In this document: in pieces, positions 1 to 7,558 of the stretch
Layout of the letters: every line of letters begins with the position of its first letter
How positions within the stretch are numbered: the first letter of the stretch is position 1
Origin: Acetobacterium sp965140355
Lineage (GTDB): Bacteria; Bacillota; Clostridia; Eubacteriales; Eubacteriaceae
Direction: 5' to 3'
NCBI GenBank assembly: GCA_965140355.1
Contig: OZ223194.1
Coordinates: 372,001-436,000 of the forward strand
DNA: 64,000 nt
Notes under the pieces: model-generated
What the model saw: the letters and a program-made list of their open reading frames with translations, nothing else
What the model was told of the DNA's origin: nothing
Database searches by the model: none
Position numbers and translations under genes: made by a program

Positions 1-9
1 CGCTATTTC

Positions 10-86
10 TGGTGCTCCCTCAGAGACTCGAACTCTGGACACCCTGATTAAGAGTCAGGTGCTCTAGCCAACTGAGCTAAGGGAGC
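10..86 (-). tRNA. tRNA-Lys (anticodon CTT)
   Basis: Read on the minus strand this is a complete cloverleaf: 7-bp acceptor stem GCTCCCT/AGGGAGC, a D-arm with AGCTCAGTTGGC, a 5-bp anticodon stem CCTGA/TCAGG with loop CTCTTAA (anticodon CTT, lysine), and a T-arm with GTTCGAGTC. The CCA end is encoded at 12-10. Five bases separate it from the next tRNA, so the two are probably cut from one transcript. Confidence 0.96.
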
Positions 87-91
87 AAAAA

Positions 92-178
92 TGGTGCCGA
101 AGGCGGGACTCGAACCCGCACGTGATCACTCACAACGGATTTTGAGTCCGTCACGTCTGCCAATTCCATCACTTCGGC
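92..178 (-). tRNA. tRNA-Leu (anticodon CAA)
   Basis: A class II tRNA on the minus strand: acceptor stem GCCGAAG/CTTCGGC, D-arm TGGAATTGGCA, anticodon stem ACGGA/TCCGT around loop CTCAAAA (anticodon CAA, leucine), a long variable arm, and T-arm CGGGTTCGAGTCCCG. CCA is encoded. The long variable arm and the anticodon agree on leucine. Its 5' half is repeated about 118 bp upstream (see 239-296). Confidence 0.96.
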
Positions 179-238
179 GTAAAAAAACTTTATTAGATTG
201 TAGAAATACTACCCCTAATACAAAAGAAACAACTAAGT

Positions 239-296
239 GATTCACACCAAATCAGAGATTTGGATTCTCTACTTATGCCAATTCCATCACTTCGGC
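239..296 (-). pseudogene. decayed tRNA-Leu-like fragment
   Basis: The minus strand repeats the first part of the neighbouring tRNA-Leu: the 28 bases at 276-303 are identical to 158-185, covering the acceptor 5' strand and D-arm. It continues with a foldable 5-bp anticodon-type stem AGAGA/TCTCT around the 7-base loop ATCCAAA, then a variable-arm-like stem GATT/AATC. No T-arm or acceptor 3' strand follows. It reads as a partial duplication that has lost its 3' third, so it is unlikely to be charged. Confidence 0.7.
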
Positions 297-423
297 GTAA
301 AAAGCTGATCTATTGTGTCTCGTAGGACACTGTCATAAATATTAACATATCCCACTAAAGATTTCAATCTTTTTTTTAATTTTATAAATTTTTTTTAAAT
401 TAAAAACACGACAAAATATTATC

Positions 424-451
424 TTGTATTTTTTTTTATATGCGGTACTAT
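424..451 (+). promoter_or_regulatory. candidate sigma-A promoter
   Basis: TTGTAT, 16 bases, then TACTAT, in a very AT-rich stretch about 45 bases upstream of the small Cys-rich gene at 497. The match is moderate. The 190 bases between the tRNA region and this gene hold nothing else recognisable. Confidence 0.4.
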
Positions 452-496
452 TAGTAAATGACAATTTGATAATTTAAAAGAAAGTCAGGTGTAGTA

Positions 497-745
497 ATGA
501 GCATGTTTGAAAATCACAAAACAATTGCTTATAAAGAATTCCGAGAATTTGTAAATGAGTCTGTTTTAGAATTAATTAAAAAAACAAATGATAAAAAATG
601 CAACGGCTGTATTGATTTTGTATTTGACGAAGAAAACTCTACTGGACATTGCGATGCACTCGAAACCACTTGGCCGGTCAAAAATCCTGATGCTGTACAA
701 CGATTGACTGATTGTTATATTTGCGATCTAAAAGCAATGAAATAA
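497..745 (+). CDS. small Cys-rich protein of unknown function
   Basis: An 82-residue acidic protein that I do not recognise. It has a CNGC pair near residue 36, a single Cys in GHCDAL near residue 51, and a CYIC pair near residue 73, so two CxxC knuckles that could bind zinc or an Fe-S cluster. No signal peptide or membrane segment is visible. The AGGTG ribosome-binding site sits 7 bases before ATG, and a plausible promoter and a strong terminator frame it as a single-gene unit. It stands between tRNA genes and the aro operon, which gives no clue to its job. Confidence 0.6.
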   Translation: MSMFENHKTIAYKEFREFVNESVLELIKKTNDKKCNGCIDFVFDEENSTGHCDALETTWPVKNPDAVQRLTDCYICDLKAMK

Positions 746-785
746 AAGAATACACCGATTGATTAACGAATCGGTGTATTCTTTT
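744..785. terminator. bidirectional terminator between the small Cys-rich gene and aroK
   Basis: A 17-bp perfect stem (744-760 with 769-785) around an 8-base loop. The arms end in AAAAG and CTTTT runs, so it can stop transcription from both converging genes. It overlaps the last codons of both. Confidence 0.88.
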
Positions 786-1305
786 ATTTTGTTTCCCGAT
801 ATGCTTCAAGAATCTTTTGGCAGCACTGTTCTGCAGTCCAGTCATCAGTCGAAATTTTGAAATCACAACAATCATAATATTGCTGACGTTCTGCCAACAG
901 CTGTTTTATTCGCAATAACGGATCTTCACATTTTAAGAGCGGTCGGGTATTATCCCCTTTAACACGATCAAAAATCGTTTCTGGCTGGGCTGACAAACTC
1001 ACAACAAAGGCTTTTTGAGTTAACAATTCACGATTTTTTTTTAATAAGATCATTCCCCCGCCGGTTGAAATCACTGTTTTGTCCATCTCCAGAGCCTTTT
1101 TTAAGGCTTTATGTTCAGCCTCACGAAATTCTGCTTCTCCCAGGGTCGAAAAAATAGCGGCTATTTTCATCCCCATGTCAGCTTCTACCAGTTTATCGGT
1201 ATCAATTAAAGCATAACCATTTTTTTCAGCCAGTAATGGACCAATCGTTGATTTACCGGTTGCCATAAAACCAATCAGGGCGATATTTTTTTTTGAATCT
1301 CCCAT
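784..1305 (-). CDS. aroK: shikimate kinase
   Basis: Phosphorylates shikimate at the 3-hydroxyl with ATP, the fifth step of the chorismate pathway, in the cytosol. The 173 residues match the usual size. Visible features are the P-loop GFMATGKST at residues 12-20, the metal/shikimate DTD at 35-37, the FRE arginine near 60, the GGG shikimate-binding turn near 82, and the lid arginine in NTRPLL. It begins one base after the aroE stop codon and has no strong ribosome-binding site of its own, so translation is probably coupled to aroE. Confidence 0.95.
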   Translation of the reverse strand: MGDSKKNIALIGFMATGKSTIGPLLAEKNGYALIDTDKLVEADMGMKIAAIFSTLGEAEFREAEHKALKKALEMDKTVISTGGGMILLKKNRELLTQKAFVVSLSAQPETIFDRVKGDNTRPLLKCEDPLLRIKQLLAERQQYYDCCDFKISTDDWTAEQCCQKILEAYRETK

Positions 1306-1306
1306 C

Positions 1307-2167
1307 TTAATTTAATCCTAATTCTAATAAACTTTTTCCCAATTGTGGATCAGGAAAAATGCCAGTCCATAATTCAAAAGCCAATAGACCCTGATATAAC
1401 AGCATTTCCAACCCGTTTTCAGCTTGCGCCCCAACTTCTCTGGCCTCTTTCATCAACTGCGTCTCGGCGGGACTATAAATCATATCGTAAATCAACTGTT
1501 CTTTCGTTATCAATGCTTGAGGTAACGGCGTACGCGTCGCAGTATCCGCCATCCCCAGACTAGTGCCATTAACAATAATTGTCGCGGTTGCCGCCGCTTT
1601 TTTTAATTCTTCTGTTTCCATCGCAATTGCTACCGCTTTTCCCGGCCAGTTATCATTAATCTGAGCTGCTAAAGTTTCGGCTTTTTCCAGGGTACGATTG
1701 GCGATCATAACTTGATTAATCCCCCAATCAGCCAACGCCATAGCCACTGATTTAACTGCCCCGCCGCAACCTAAGATCAGAATATTGATTTTTTCTTTCG
1801 GTCGATCTGCTATTTTATTTTCAATCGATTTAATAAAGCCAAATCCATCGGTATTATACCCTTTCATTTTTCCATCGCGATAAACGACAGTATTGACGGC
1901 GCCAATTTTTTGTGCCAGCGGATCAAGTTCATCGAGATATTTGATAATTTCCATTTTATGAGGTTTAGTGATATTAAAGCCGCCAAAATTCATCACTCTG
2001 AACCCTTGTATCAAGTTCTCCAGATTTTCACTCTTTACCGCAATTGGTAAATACAGTGCATCAATTCCCGTTTCTTTAAATAACCCGTTGTGCAGCTGAG
2101 GTGATAGACTTTGAGCTATCGGGTCTCCGATAACGGCGTATATTTTTGTATTAACTGATATCTTCAT
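1307..2167 (-). CDS. aroE: shikimate dehydrogenase
   Basis: Reduces 3-dehydroshikimate to shikimate with NADPH. The 286-residue protein shows the substrate-binding motif SLSP near residue 20, the catalytic-lysine motif NITKPHK near residue 65, and the Rossmann turn GCGGAVKS near residue 132 followed by the NRT cofactor motif. AGGAG lies 7 bases before ATG. It is the first gene of the aroE-aroK pair, so consecutive pathway enzymes are made from one message. YdiB- or quinate-type relatives are possible, but the partner gene favours biosynthetic AroE. Confidence 0.95.
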   Translation of the reverse strand: MKISVNTKIYAVIGDPIAQSLSPQLHNGLFKETGIDALYLPIAVKSENLENLIQGFRVMNFGGFNITKPHKMEIIKYLDELDPLAQKIGAVNTVVYRDGKMKGYNTDGFGFIKSIENKIADRPKEKINILILGCGGAVKSVAMALADWGINQVMIANRTLEKAETLAAQINDNWPGKAVAIAMETEELKKAAATATIIVNGTSLGMADTATRTPLPQALITKEQLIYDMIYSPAETQLMKEAREVGAQAENGLEMLLYQGLLAFELWTGIFPDPQLGKSLLELGLN

Positions 2168-2201
2168 CTAAAAACTCCTTATTATTAATGGCTTATTTTG
2201 A

Positions 2202-2230
2202 ATTGTAACACAGGTTGGATTATTGGTAAA
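2202..2230 (-). promoter_or_regulatory. candidate aroE-aroK promoter
   Basis: On the minus strand TTTACC, 17 bases, TACAAT, with TG one base before the -10 box (extended -10). It lies about 35 bases upstream of the aroE start. Confidence 0.6.
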
Positions 2231-2284
2231 CAATCATAATTATGCGACATTTTTTTCATAACTCTTTGCGCCTCACGATTCCTA

Positions 2285-2293
2285 TGTTATAAT
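2285..2293 (+). promoter_or_regulatory. extended -10 promoter of the uracil permease gene
   Basis: TGTTATAAT (TG-N-TATAAT), with no good -35 box upstream. It gives a leader of only about 30 bases before the permease start, too short for a PyrR-type attenuator, and none was seen. Confidence 0.6.
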
Positions 2294-2327
2294 TTCAAAG
2301 GAAAATGAAAAGAATGGAGGTAATTTT

Positions 2328-3668
2328 TTGGAGAATCGCAGAATTATACAAGTGGAGGAAAAGGTTCCACTGAAAATGCTTGTGCCTTTAAGCTTACAAC
2401 ATATGTTTGCTATGTTTGGTGCTTCGGTTTTAGTCCCCTTCCTTTTTGGGATTAATCCCGCCATTGTCCTGTTTATGAACGGGGTAGGAACATTATTATT
2501 TATGTTAATCACCAAAGGGAAATCTCCGGCGTACCTGGGGTCCAGTTTTGCATTTTTAGCCCCAGCGGGAATTGTTATCGCTACCTGGGGTTATTCTTAT
2601 GCTTTAGGCGGTTTTGTTGTCGTCGGGTTATGCGGCTGTATCCTGGCGGGAATTATCTATAAATTTGGTATCGACTGGATCAATGTTGTTTTACCCCCTG
2701 CCGCTATGGGTCCGGTGGTTGCGCTAATCGGTCTTGAACTTGCCAGCACTGCTGCCAGCACCGCGGGCATCGTCGGCAGCACCAGTTATGTGCTAAATGA
2801 AGCTTCCGGTTTTTATGAACAAGTTGTCACCACCATCACGCCGGAGAATGTGATTGTCTTTTTAGTGACCTTGGGCTTTGCCGTTTTTGGTTCGGTAATG
2901 TTTCGCAAATTTCTGTCCATCATTCCAATCCTTATTGCCATTGTTGCCGGGTATATCACGGCTTTAATGACTGGTATCGTTGGTCCTTCGACCTTTGAGG
3001 CGGTTGCTGCAGCACCCTGGTTTTCGCTGCCGAACTTCCAGTTCCCGCAATTCAATATCGATGCCATTATTATTATTTTACCCGTTTTACTGGTCATTGC
3101 TTCTGAACATATTGGTCACCAAATTGTTACCAGTAAGGTCGTCGAACGGGACTTATTAAAAGATCCCGGCTTACACCGCTCCTTATTTGCCGATAATTTT
3201 TCAACCATGATCTCCGGTTTTATTGGCTCAGTCCCAACCACCACTTATGGCGAAAACATTGGCGTTATGGCTGTAACTAAAGTATACAGTGTTCAAGTGA
3301 TTGCCGGAGCCGCAATCATCTCCATTATCTGTTCGTTTGTTGGCAAATTATCGATGCTGATCTCGACAATTCCCGGCCCGGTTATTGGTGGGATTTCCTT
3401 TTTACTTTACGGTATGATTGGTGCAGCTGGGATTCGCATCATCGTTGACGCCCATGTGGATTATGGCAAATCCCGTAATCTTGCTTTAACCTCGGTTGTT
3501 TTTGTGGTCGGCTTATCGGGTGTTGCCGTTACTTTTGGTAGTATCCAACTTAAGGGCATGGTTCTGGCCGCTGTTGTCGGCATGATTTTAAGCTTAATCT
3601 TTTATCTGCTGGATAAACTTAACTTGACCAATGACCGGGAAGAAGAACATCTTTTTGATCAACCCTAA
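2328..3668 (+). CDS. uraA: uracil/xanthine permease family (NCS2) transporter
   Basis: A 446-residue integral membrane protein of the NCS2 family that imports a nucleobase, probably uracil, by proton symport. It is hydrophobic throughout, with about a dozen membrane segments. Family landmarks are the N-terminal SLQHMFAMFGASVLVP, the central SEHIGHQ motif, and the later TTTYGENIGV motif that forms the substrate site. The start is TTG, chosen because GGAGG lies 7 bases upstream. The gene is monocistronic and ends in the composite repeat/terminator at 3687-3920. Xanthine or uric acid are possible alternative substrates. Confidence 0.9.
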   Translation: MENRRIIQVEEKVPLKMLVPLSLQHMFAMFGASVLVPFLFGINPAIVLFMNGVGTLLFMLITKGKSPAYLGSSFAFLAPAGIVIATWGYSYALGGFVVVGLCGCILAGIIYKFGIDWINVVLPPAAMGPVVALIGLELASTAASTAGIVGSTSYVLNEASGFYEQVVTTITPENVIVFLVTLGFAVFGSVMFRKFLSIIPILIAIVAGYITALMTGIVGPSTFEAVAAAPWFSLPNFQFPQFNIDAIIIILPVLLVIASEHIGHQIVTSKVVERDLLKDPGLHRSLFADNFSTMISGFIGSVPTTTYGENIGVMAVTKVYSVQVIAGAAIISIICSFVGKLSMLISTIPGPVIGGISFLLYGMIGAAGIRIIVDAHVDYGKSRNLALTSVVFVVGLSGVAVTFGSIQLKGMVLAAVVGMILSLIFYLLDKLNLTNDREEEHLFDQP

Positions 3669-3686
3669 ACCATTTGTCTTTTTTAA

Positions 3687-3912
3687 CTAACTGATCTCGG
3701 TGATCGGTTAGCAAACTGTCAACAAAGATAACGTAGTACCGACAATTGTTAGATCATGTTGTGTGCCTCAAGGCGAACAGTTGCAGCGAAAAAAGCTGTT
3801 TTTAGCCAAAGCTTTGCTTGCAACTGTACGAATTGCGTGCATACAACAGATTAACAATTGATCGGTACGGTCGTTTATCGACAACCTCATAACTGATCCT
3901 TGTGGTCAGTTA
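3687..3912. repeat. terminator-nested long-hairpin element, subfamily A, copy 1
   Basis: A core of about 178 bp (3712-3889) lies between two related terminator-type hairpins: CTAACTGATC/GATCGGTTAG (3687-3711) and TAACTGA/TCAGTTA (3890-3912). The core folds back on itself along nearly its full length: TACCGA/TCGGTA, ATTGTT/AACAAT, TGTTGTGTGC/GCATACAACA and ACAGTTGCA/TGCAACTGT, with a small apical GCT/AGC hairpin. About 85 percent of the core matches the copy at 11242-11417 by eye. No reading frame is evident. It fills most of the 354-base gap before the next gene. Confidence 0.85.
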
Positions 3913-3920
3913 TTTTTTTT
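3890..3920 (+). terminator. uracil permease terminator (right-hand flanking hairpin)
   Basis: A 7-bp stem TAACTGA/TCAGTTA followed by eight T residues. It is the functional plus-strand terminator; the left-hand hairpin at 3687-3711 has lost its downstream T-run. Confidence 0.75.
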
Positions 3921-4022
3921 GCGTTTTCTCTTGGTGTTGTAAAAAATCATCTTTTCTATTATACTGATAGTAATAAATCAACCAAAAACGAATCCCAATT
4001 ATAGGAGTTGAAGGTAATCCCG

Positions 4023-4772
4023 ATGAAAAACGATATGAAAATTGCCGTCTTGATTGATGCTGACAATGTCTCTGATAAATATATCAAATACATTTTTGAC
4101 GAAATCTCCAATCTTGGCATGCCAACTTATAAACGCATCTATGGTGATTGGACCAAACCGCAACTGGCCTCATGGAAAACGGTGCTGTTAAATTATTCAA
4201 TTACCCCGATCCAACAATACAGCTATACCACGGGAAAAAATGCCACCGATGCCGCCTTGATTATTGATGCCATGGATATTCTCTATTCCAATAATGTGGA
4301 TAGCTTTTGCATTGTCTCCAGTGACAGTGACTTTACCCGCTTGGCAACACGCTTACGCGAAGCCGGCATGTACGTTGTTGGCATGGGTGAGAAAAAAACC
4401 CCGACGCCTTTTATCTCCGCTTGTGAAAAGTTCAAATATCTGGAAGTCATTGCCAGTAATCCCGGCGAAACTGGCGGGTTAAATAATCAAATCGGAAAGC
4501 AGGAACAAGCCAAAGAAGGAATGACCAGTAAAAAAGAATTGATTCAGTCCCTTAAAACGATCATCACCGAAAGTTCCGATGAAGATGGCTGGGCCAATTT
4601 AGGTGAAGTTGGTTCTCGGCTTAACAATCGTTATCCTGATTTTGATACCCGAAATTACGGACATTCCAAATTACGTCCTTTGATTTTATCATTAAATCAG
4701 TTTGAAATTGAAGCGCGACGCACCAATAAAAACCAGAACTCCCATTATGTCGTCCGAAATAAAACAAAGTAA
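4023..4772 (+). CDS. NYN-domain (LabA/DUF88-like) protein with C-terminal OST-HTH/LOTUS domain
   Basis: About 249 residues. The N-terminal half is a PIN-like NYN fold: AVLIDADN (first acidic motif), the middle ATDAALIIDAMD, and VSSDSDFTRL (last acidic motif). These carboxylates bind metal in the NYN RNase family. The C-terminal 70 residues (from SKKELIQSL, with DEDGWANLGEVG) look like an OST-HTH/LOTUS RNA-binding domain. An RNA-processing or RNA-decay nuclease is therefore inferred. I chose ATG at 4023 because GAAGG lies 8 bases upstream; an earlier TTG at 4008 directly abuts the AGGAG and is unlikely. The gene precedes corA by 10 bases. Confidence 0.85.
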   Translation: MKNDMKIAVLIDADNVSDKYIKYIFDEISNLGMPTYKRIYGDWTKPQLASWKTVLLNYSITPIQQYSYTTGKNATDAALIIDAMDILYSNNVDSFCIVSSDSDFTRLATRLREAGMYVVGMGEKKTPTPFISACEKFKYLEVIASNPGETGGLNNQIGKQEQAKEGMTSKKELIQSLKTIITESSDEDGWANLGEVGSRLNNRYPDFDTRNYGHSKLRPLILSLNQFEIEARRTNKNQNSHYVVRNKTK

Positions 4773-4782
4773 GGTAACCAAT

Positions 4783-5712
4783 ATGCACGTATATCTTCTA
4801 GAAAACGATACCTTTGTTCCCAGTTCGCTTGACACCATCAAGCCACTTCCCATAACCGATCAAAAACACCTCTGTCTGATGACTTTTGACGAGCTTGTCA
4901 CCGTCAATGCGCAACTGGGCATCAACGATAAAATCGTTGCCGAAAGTTTAAACAACGGTGGCTCCCGACTGGAAAGTTATGATGGTTTTGATTTCATTAA
5001 CCTTCACCTGCCTGATGTTATTGCACTTGATAAAAAACCAAAACATATTTCGATTTATTTTCGCGCTGATTTACTGGTTTTTATCACTGATCACCTGTCT
5101 TTTTTGACTGATCTGGTTGTCCCCTGCCAATCTGAAGACATCAAAATCACGAGTTTAGGGAAATTTTTCCATTTATTTTTTGACAAGCTTACCATCGATG
5201 ACCGCGATGTTCTGGTCGCCATTGAAGAAGAAATATCCGATTTGGAAGAGGAATTTATTGTTTCGGTAAAAAACGATTTAGTCGATTACTTAATCACCTT
5301 TCGAAAAAAACTGTTAAGTCTGAAACAATATTATGAACAGCTTTTTGAAATTTCCGAAGCAATTGAAGAAAATGAAAACAAATTGATTAATAAAAAAGAT
5401 GTGCGGTATTTTAAAATCCTCACCAATCGCATCAATCGCCTTTTTACCAATGTTCTCAATCTACGCGATTACAGCACCCAAGTAAGAGAAGCCTACCAGG
5501 CTCAACTGGATATCAATCTCAATAATGTCATGAAACTTTTTACCGCAATCACGTCGATTTTTCTGCCTCTAACCTTAATTGTCGGTTGGTACGGGATGAA
5601 TATTGAGATGCCCGAATTTCACTGGGCCTATGGATATCCTTTTGTCATCGTTTTGTGTATTACTGTTTCAACCGGAACGTTATTATATTTCAAAAAAAAC
5701 AATTGGTTTTAA
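4783..5712 (+). CDS. corA: CorA-family divalent cation transporter
   Basis: A 309-residue protein with a large acidic cytoplasmic N-terminal domain, a long charged helix region (about 150-245), and two C-terminal membrane helices separated by the signature YGMN (GMN motif), which forms the pore entrance. It probably moves Mg2+ or a similar ion passively into the cell. AAGG lies just before ATG 4783 and overlaps the end of the upstream NYN gene's stop codon region, so the two genes are probably cotranscribed and coupled. Co(2+) or Zn(2+) transport is possible in this family. Confidence 0.9.
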   Translation: MHVYLLENDTFVPSSLDTIKPLPITDQKHLCLMTFDELVTVNAQLGINDKIVAESLNNGGSRLESYDGFDFINLHLPDVIALDKKPKHISIYFRADLLVFITDHLSFLTDLVVPCQSEDIKITSLGKFFHLFFDKLTIDDRDVLVAIEEEISDLEEEFIVSVKNDLVDYLITFRKKLLSLKQYYEQLFEISEAIEENENKLINKKDVRYFKILTNRINRLFTNVLNLRDYSTQVREAYQAQLDINLNNVMKLFTAITSIFLPLTLIVGWYGMNIEMPEFHWAYGYPFVIVLCITVSTGTLLYFKKNNWF

Positions 5713-5768
5713 ACGCATCAAGTGATTTTTTATTATTCTGATGCTGCTCAATGATCAGTTTTTGCGCT

Positions 5769-5790
5769 GCGCTTTTAAAGCGCTTTTTTT
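5769..5790 (+). terminator. terminator of the NYN-corA unit
   Basis: GCGCTTT/AAAGCGC arms with a short loop, followed by seven T residues. It overlaps the stop codon of the converging PucR-type gene. Confidence 0.7.
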
Positions 5791-7357
5791 AGTTAGCGTT
5801 AACATTTTGTTCCGCTAAAAACGATACTATTTTATCCGACAACACCAATGAAAACTTTGTCTCCATATCACTTAAAGAAATTGACAGGATTTCTTCAATT
5901 TTTTTGATCCGATATTTCATCGAATTTCGATGAATCTGGAAATACTCCGCTGATTTTGTCACATTGCCGTCATTATTTAAATAAATCAATAAATTATGAT
6001 AATAATCCGTTTTATATTGTTTGTCATAGGCCAACAATTCCATCAGCACCGGATCACAGAAATCTTTGAGATTGGATAATGTCCCGGCCGTTTCCAATAA
6101 ATGGTAAATGGCATAGTTTTGATAATAAAAAATATTTTCTTTTGGGGTTAAGGTGGTCCCCAATTCGACCGCTTTAACCGATTGAAGATAATACTTGCTA
6201 AGTTGGGTCAAATCATCAAAATGCTGACTGATCCCGACATTCATTTCATTGGTTTCTAAAAAATCCCTGAAACGAGGTTTCACTATTTCTGACAGCTCTG
6301 CTTTTTTATCACTTGCTAAAAAAACGGTGATCTTATTTTGATAAAGAATTATTTTTTCCGTTCTCAGAAGTCGCTTGACAATCCCTTTTAAATAACTCAA
6401 TGACATGCCATTTTGGGCCTTTTTCCCAAAACTGATGGTCGCCAACAGCAAATATTTTTGTTGATTCAACTTCAGTTTTTGCCCCTGCTTATGAACGGTT
6501 TCCGGTTTTGTTATTTTTTGATCCAACACATCAATCAGAAAATGTTCAAAGTCGTTGTTGAAATGACCACTGGAAATTGTTTCTTTCTGAAGTTCGCTGG
6601 CAACAATTTCACATAAAAACTGGAGCAACACCAGGTCCATATCAACAAACGGTTTATGTAACTCGACCACAGCAATATGACCAATATTTTTTTCTTTGAT
6701 CACAATTTTATTCGCCATCCACCGCGTTGGCGAATAATCAAAATTTTCAATGCAAGGCTCCAAACTTTCGTATAGCCGTTTAAATACGCCGCAGTCATTG
6801 AGTTTTTTTATTCGTTCGTAGGCTTCCAATTCCGCTTCCCGACTAGCCGTAGGCCATGACGGGTCACCAACATTGGCATTTTTATTAAAAGCCAGAATAT
6901 TATATCCTAAGTCGCTGACAAACATCGGATTGCCAAGCACTTCGTAGGCAACATCAATAATATGCTGCAACCCTCGGCACGATAAATGAGCCGCCATCAG
7001 CTCATTTTTCTTGCGATTTAATATCCGCTTATTTAAAAACGCCGCGCGGATTTTTTCATAAACAACTTCACAGGCAACAGGAATTTTTAAAAAAATCCGA
7101 TTTAATTTTTCTTTGTCGCTGCCAATTAAAGGATCTTGTTGCGATCGACAGATTAAAAAATTTCCCACCGCCACCGTTTTGATTATTTCCCTAAATTGGC
7201 GGCTATCACAAATATAGAGCAAATCGGGATTCAAATTTTTGATTCCGTCATCGACCAATACCACATTGCTCACCAACGCCTTTTCTTGATCAGCAATCCC
7301 CACTTCCGGATCATAATCCTGCAATATTTTAGCAATTTCGTTGATGCTGATTTCCAT
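5789..7357 (-). CDS. PucR/CdaR-type transcriptional regulator
   Basis: About 522 residues. The C-terminal 60 residues form the PucR-type helix-turn-helix (LNNDGNVTKSAEYFQIHRNSMKYRIKKIEE region), preceded by a GGDEF-like CdaR middle domain and a long N-terminal sensory part. Such proteins usually act as one-component activators of neighbouring catabolic genes. It is divergent from the flavoenzyme gene at 7559, its likely target, across 200 bases. ATG 7357 is preferred over GTG 7366 because of its spacing to the GGAGGGGG run. The inducer cannot be read from the sequence. Confidence 0.82.
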   Translation of the reverse strand: MEISINEIAKILQDYDPEVGIADQEKALVSNVVLVDDGIKNLNPDLLYICDSRQFREIIKTVAVGNFLICRSQQDPLIGSDKEKLNRIFLKIPVACEVVYEKIRAAFLNKRILNRKKNELMAAHLSCRGLQHIIDVAYEVLGNPMFVSDLGYNILAFNKNANVGDPSWPTASREAELEAYERIKKLNDCGVFKRLYESLEPCIENFDYSPTRWMANKIVIKEKNIGHIAVVELHKPFVDMDLVLLQFLCEIVASELQKETISSGHFNNDFEHFLIDVLDQKITKPETVHKQGQKLKLNQQKYLLLATISFGKKAQNGMSLSYLKGIVKRLLRTEKIILYQNKITVFLASDKKAELSEIVKPRFRDFLETNEMNVGISQHFDDLTQLSKYYLQSVKAVELGTTLTPKENIFYYQNYAIYHLLETAGTLSNLKDFCDPVLMELLAYDKQYKTDYYHNLLIYLNNDGNVTKSAEYFQIHRNSMKYRIKKIEEILSISLSDMETKFSLVLSDKIVSFLAEQNVNAN

Positions 7358-7489
7358 TTTCACCACCCCCTCCGGCTCTTATTAACCTATTTATTCTTCT
7401 CACATTATACGTACTCAAGCATTTTAATACAACCCCTCATCATTGTCAGTTTGCAATAAAATTACTGCCATTATTTTTCGTTTTAGATA

Positions 7490-7517
7490 TTGTTTTAAAT
7501 TTCATTCCTGATAAAAT
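7490..7517 (+). promoter_or_regulatory. candidate promoter of the flavin oxidoreductase gene
   Basis: TTGTTT, 16 bases, TAAAAT, about 40 bases before the ATG. The match is modest, as expected for an activator-dependent promoter next to a PucR-type regulator. Confidence 0.4.
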
Positions 7518-7558
7518 TTGGTTAAGTAAACGATTATTTTAATGGAAAGAGGTTTATC

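Noticed and set aside
4008..4022. TTG 4008 as start of the NYN gene
   Set aside because: It directly abuts the AGGAG, leaving no spacing; ATG 4023 has GAAGG at 8 bases.
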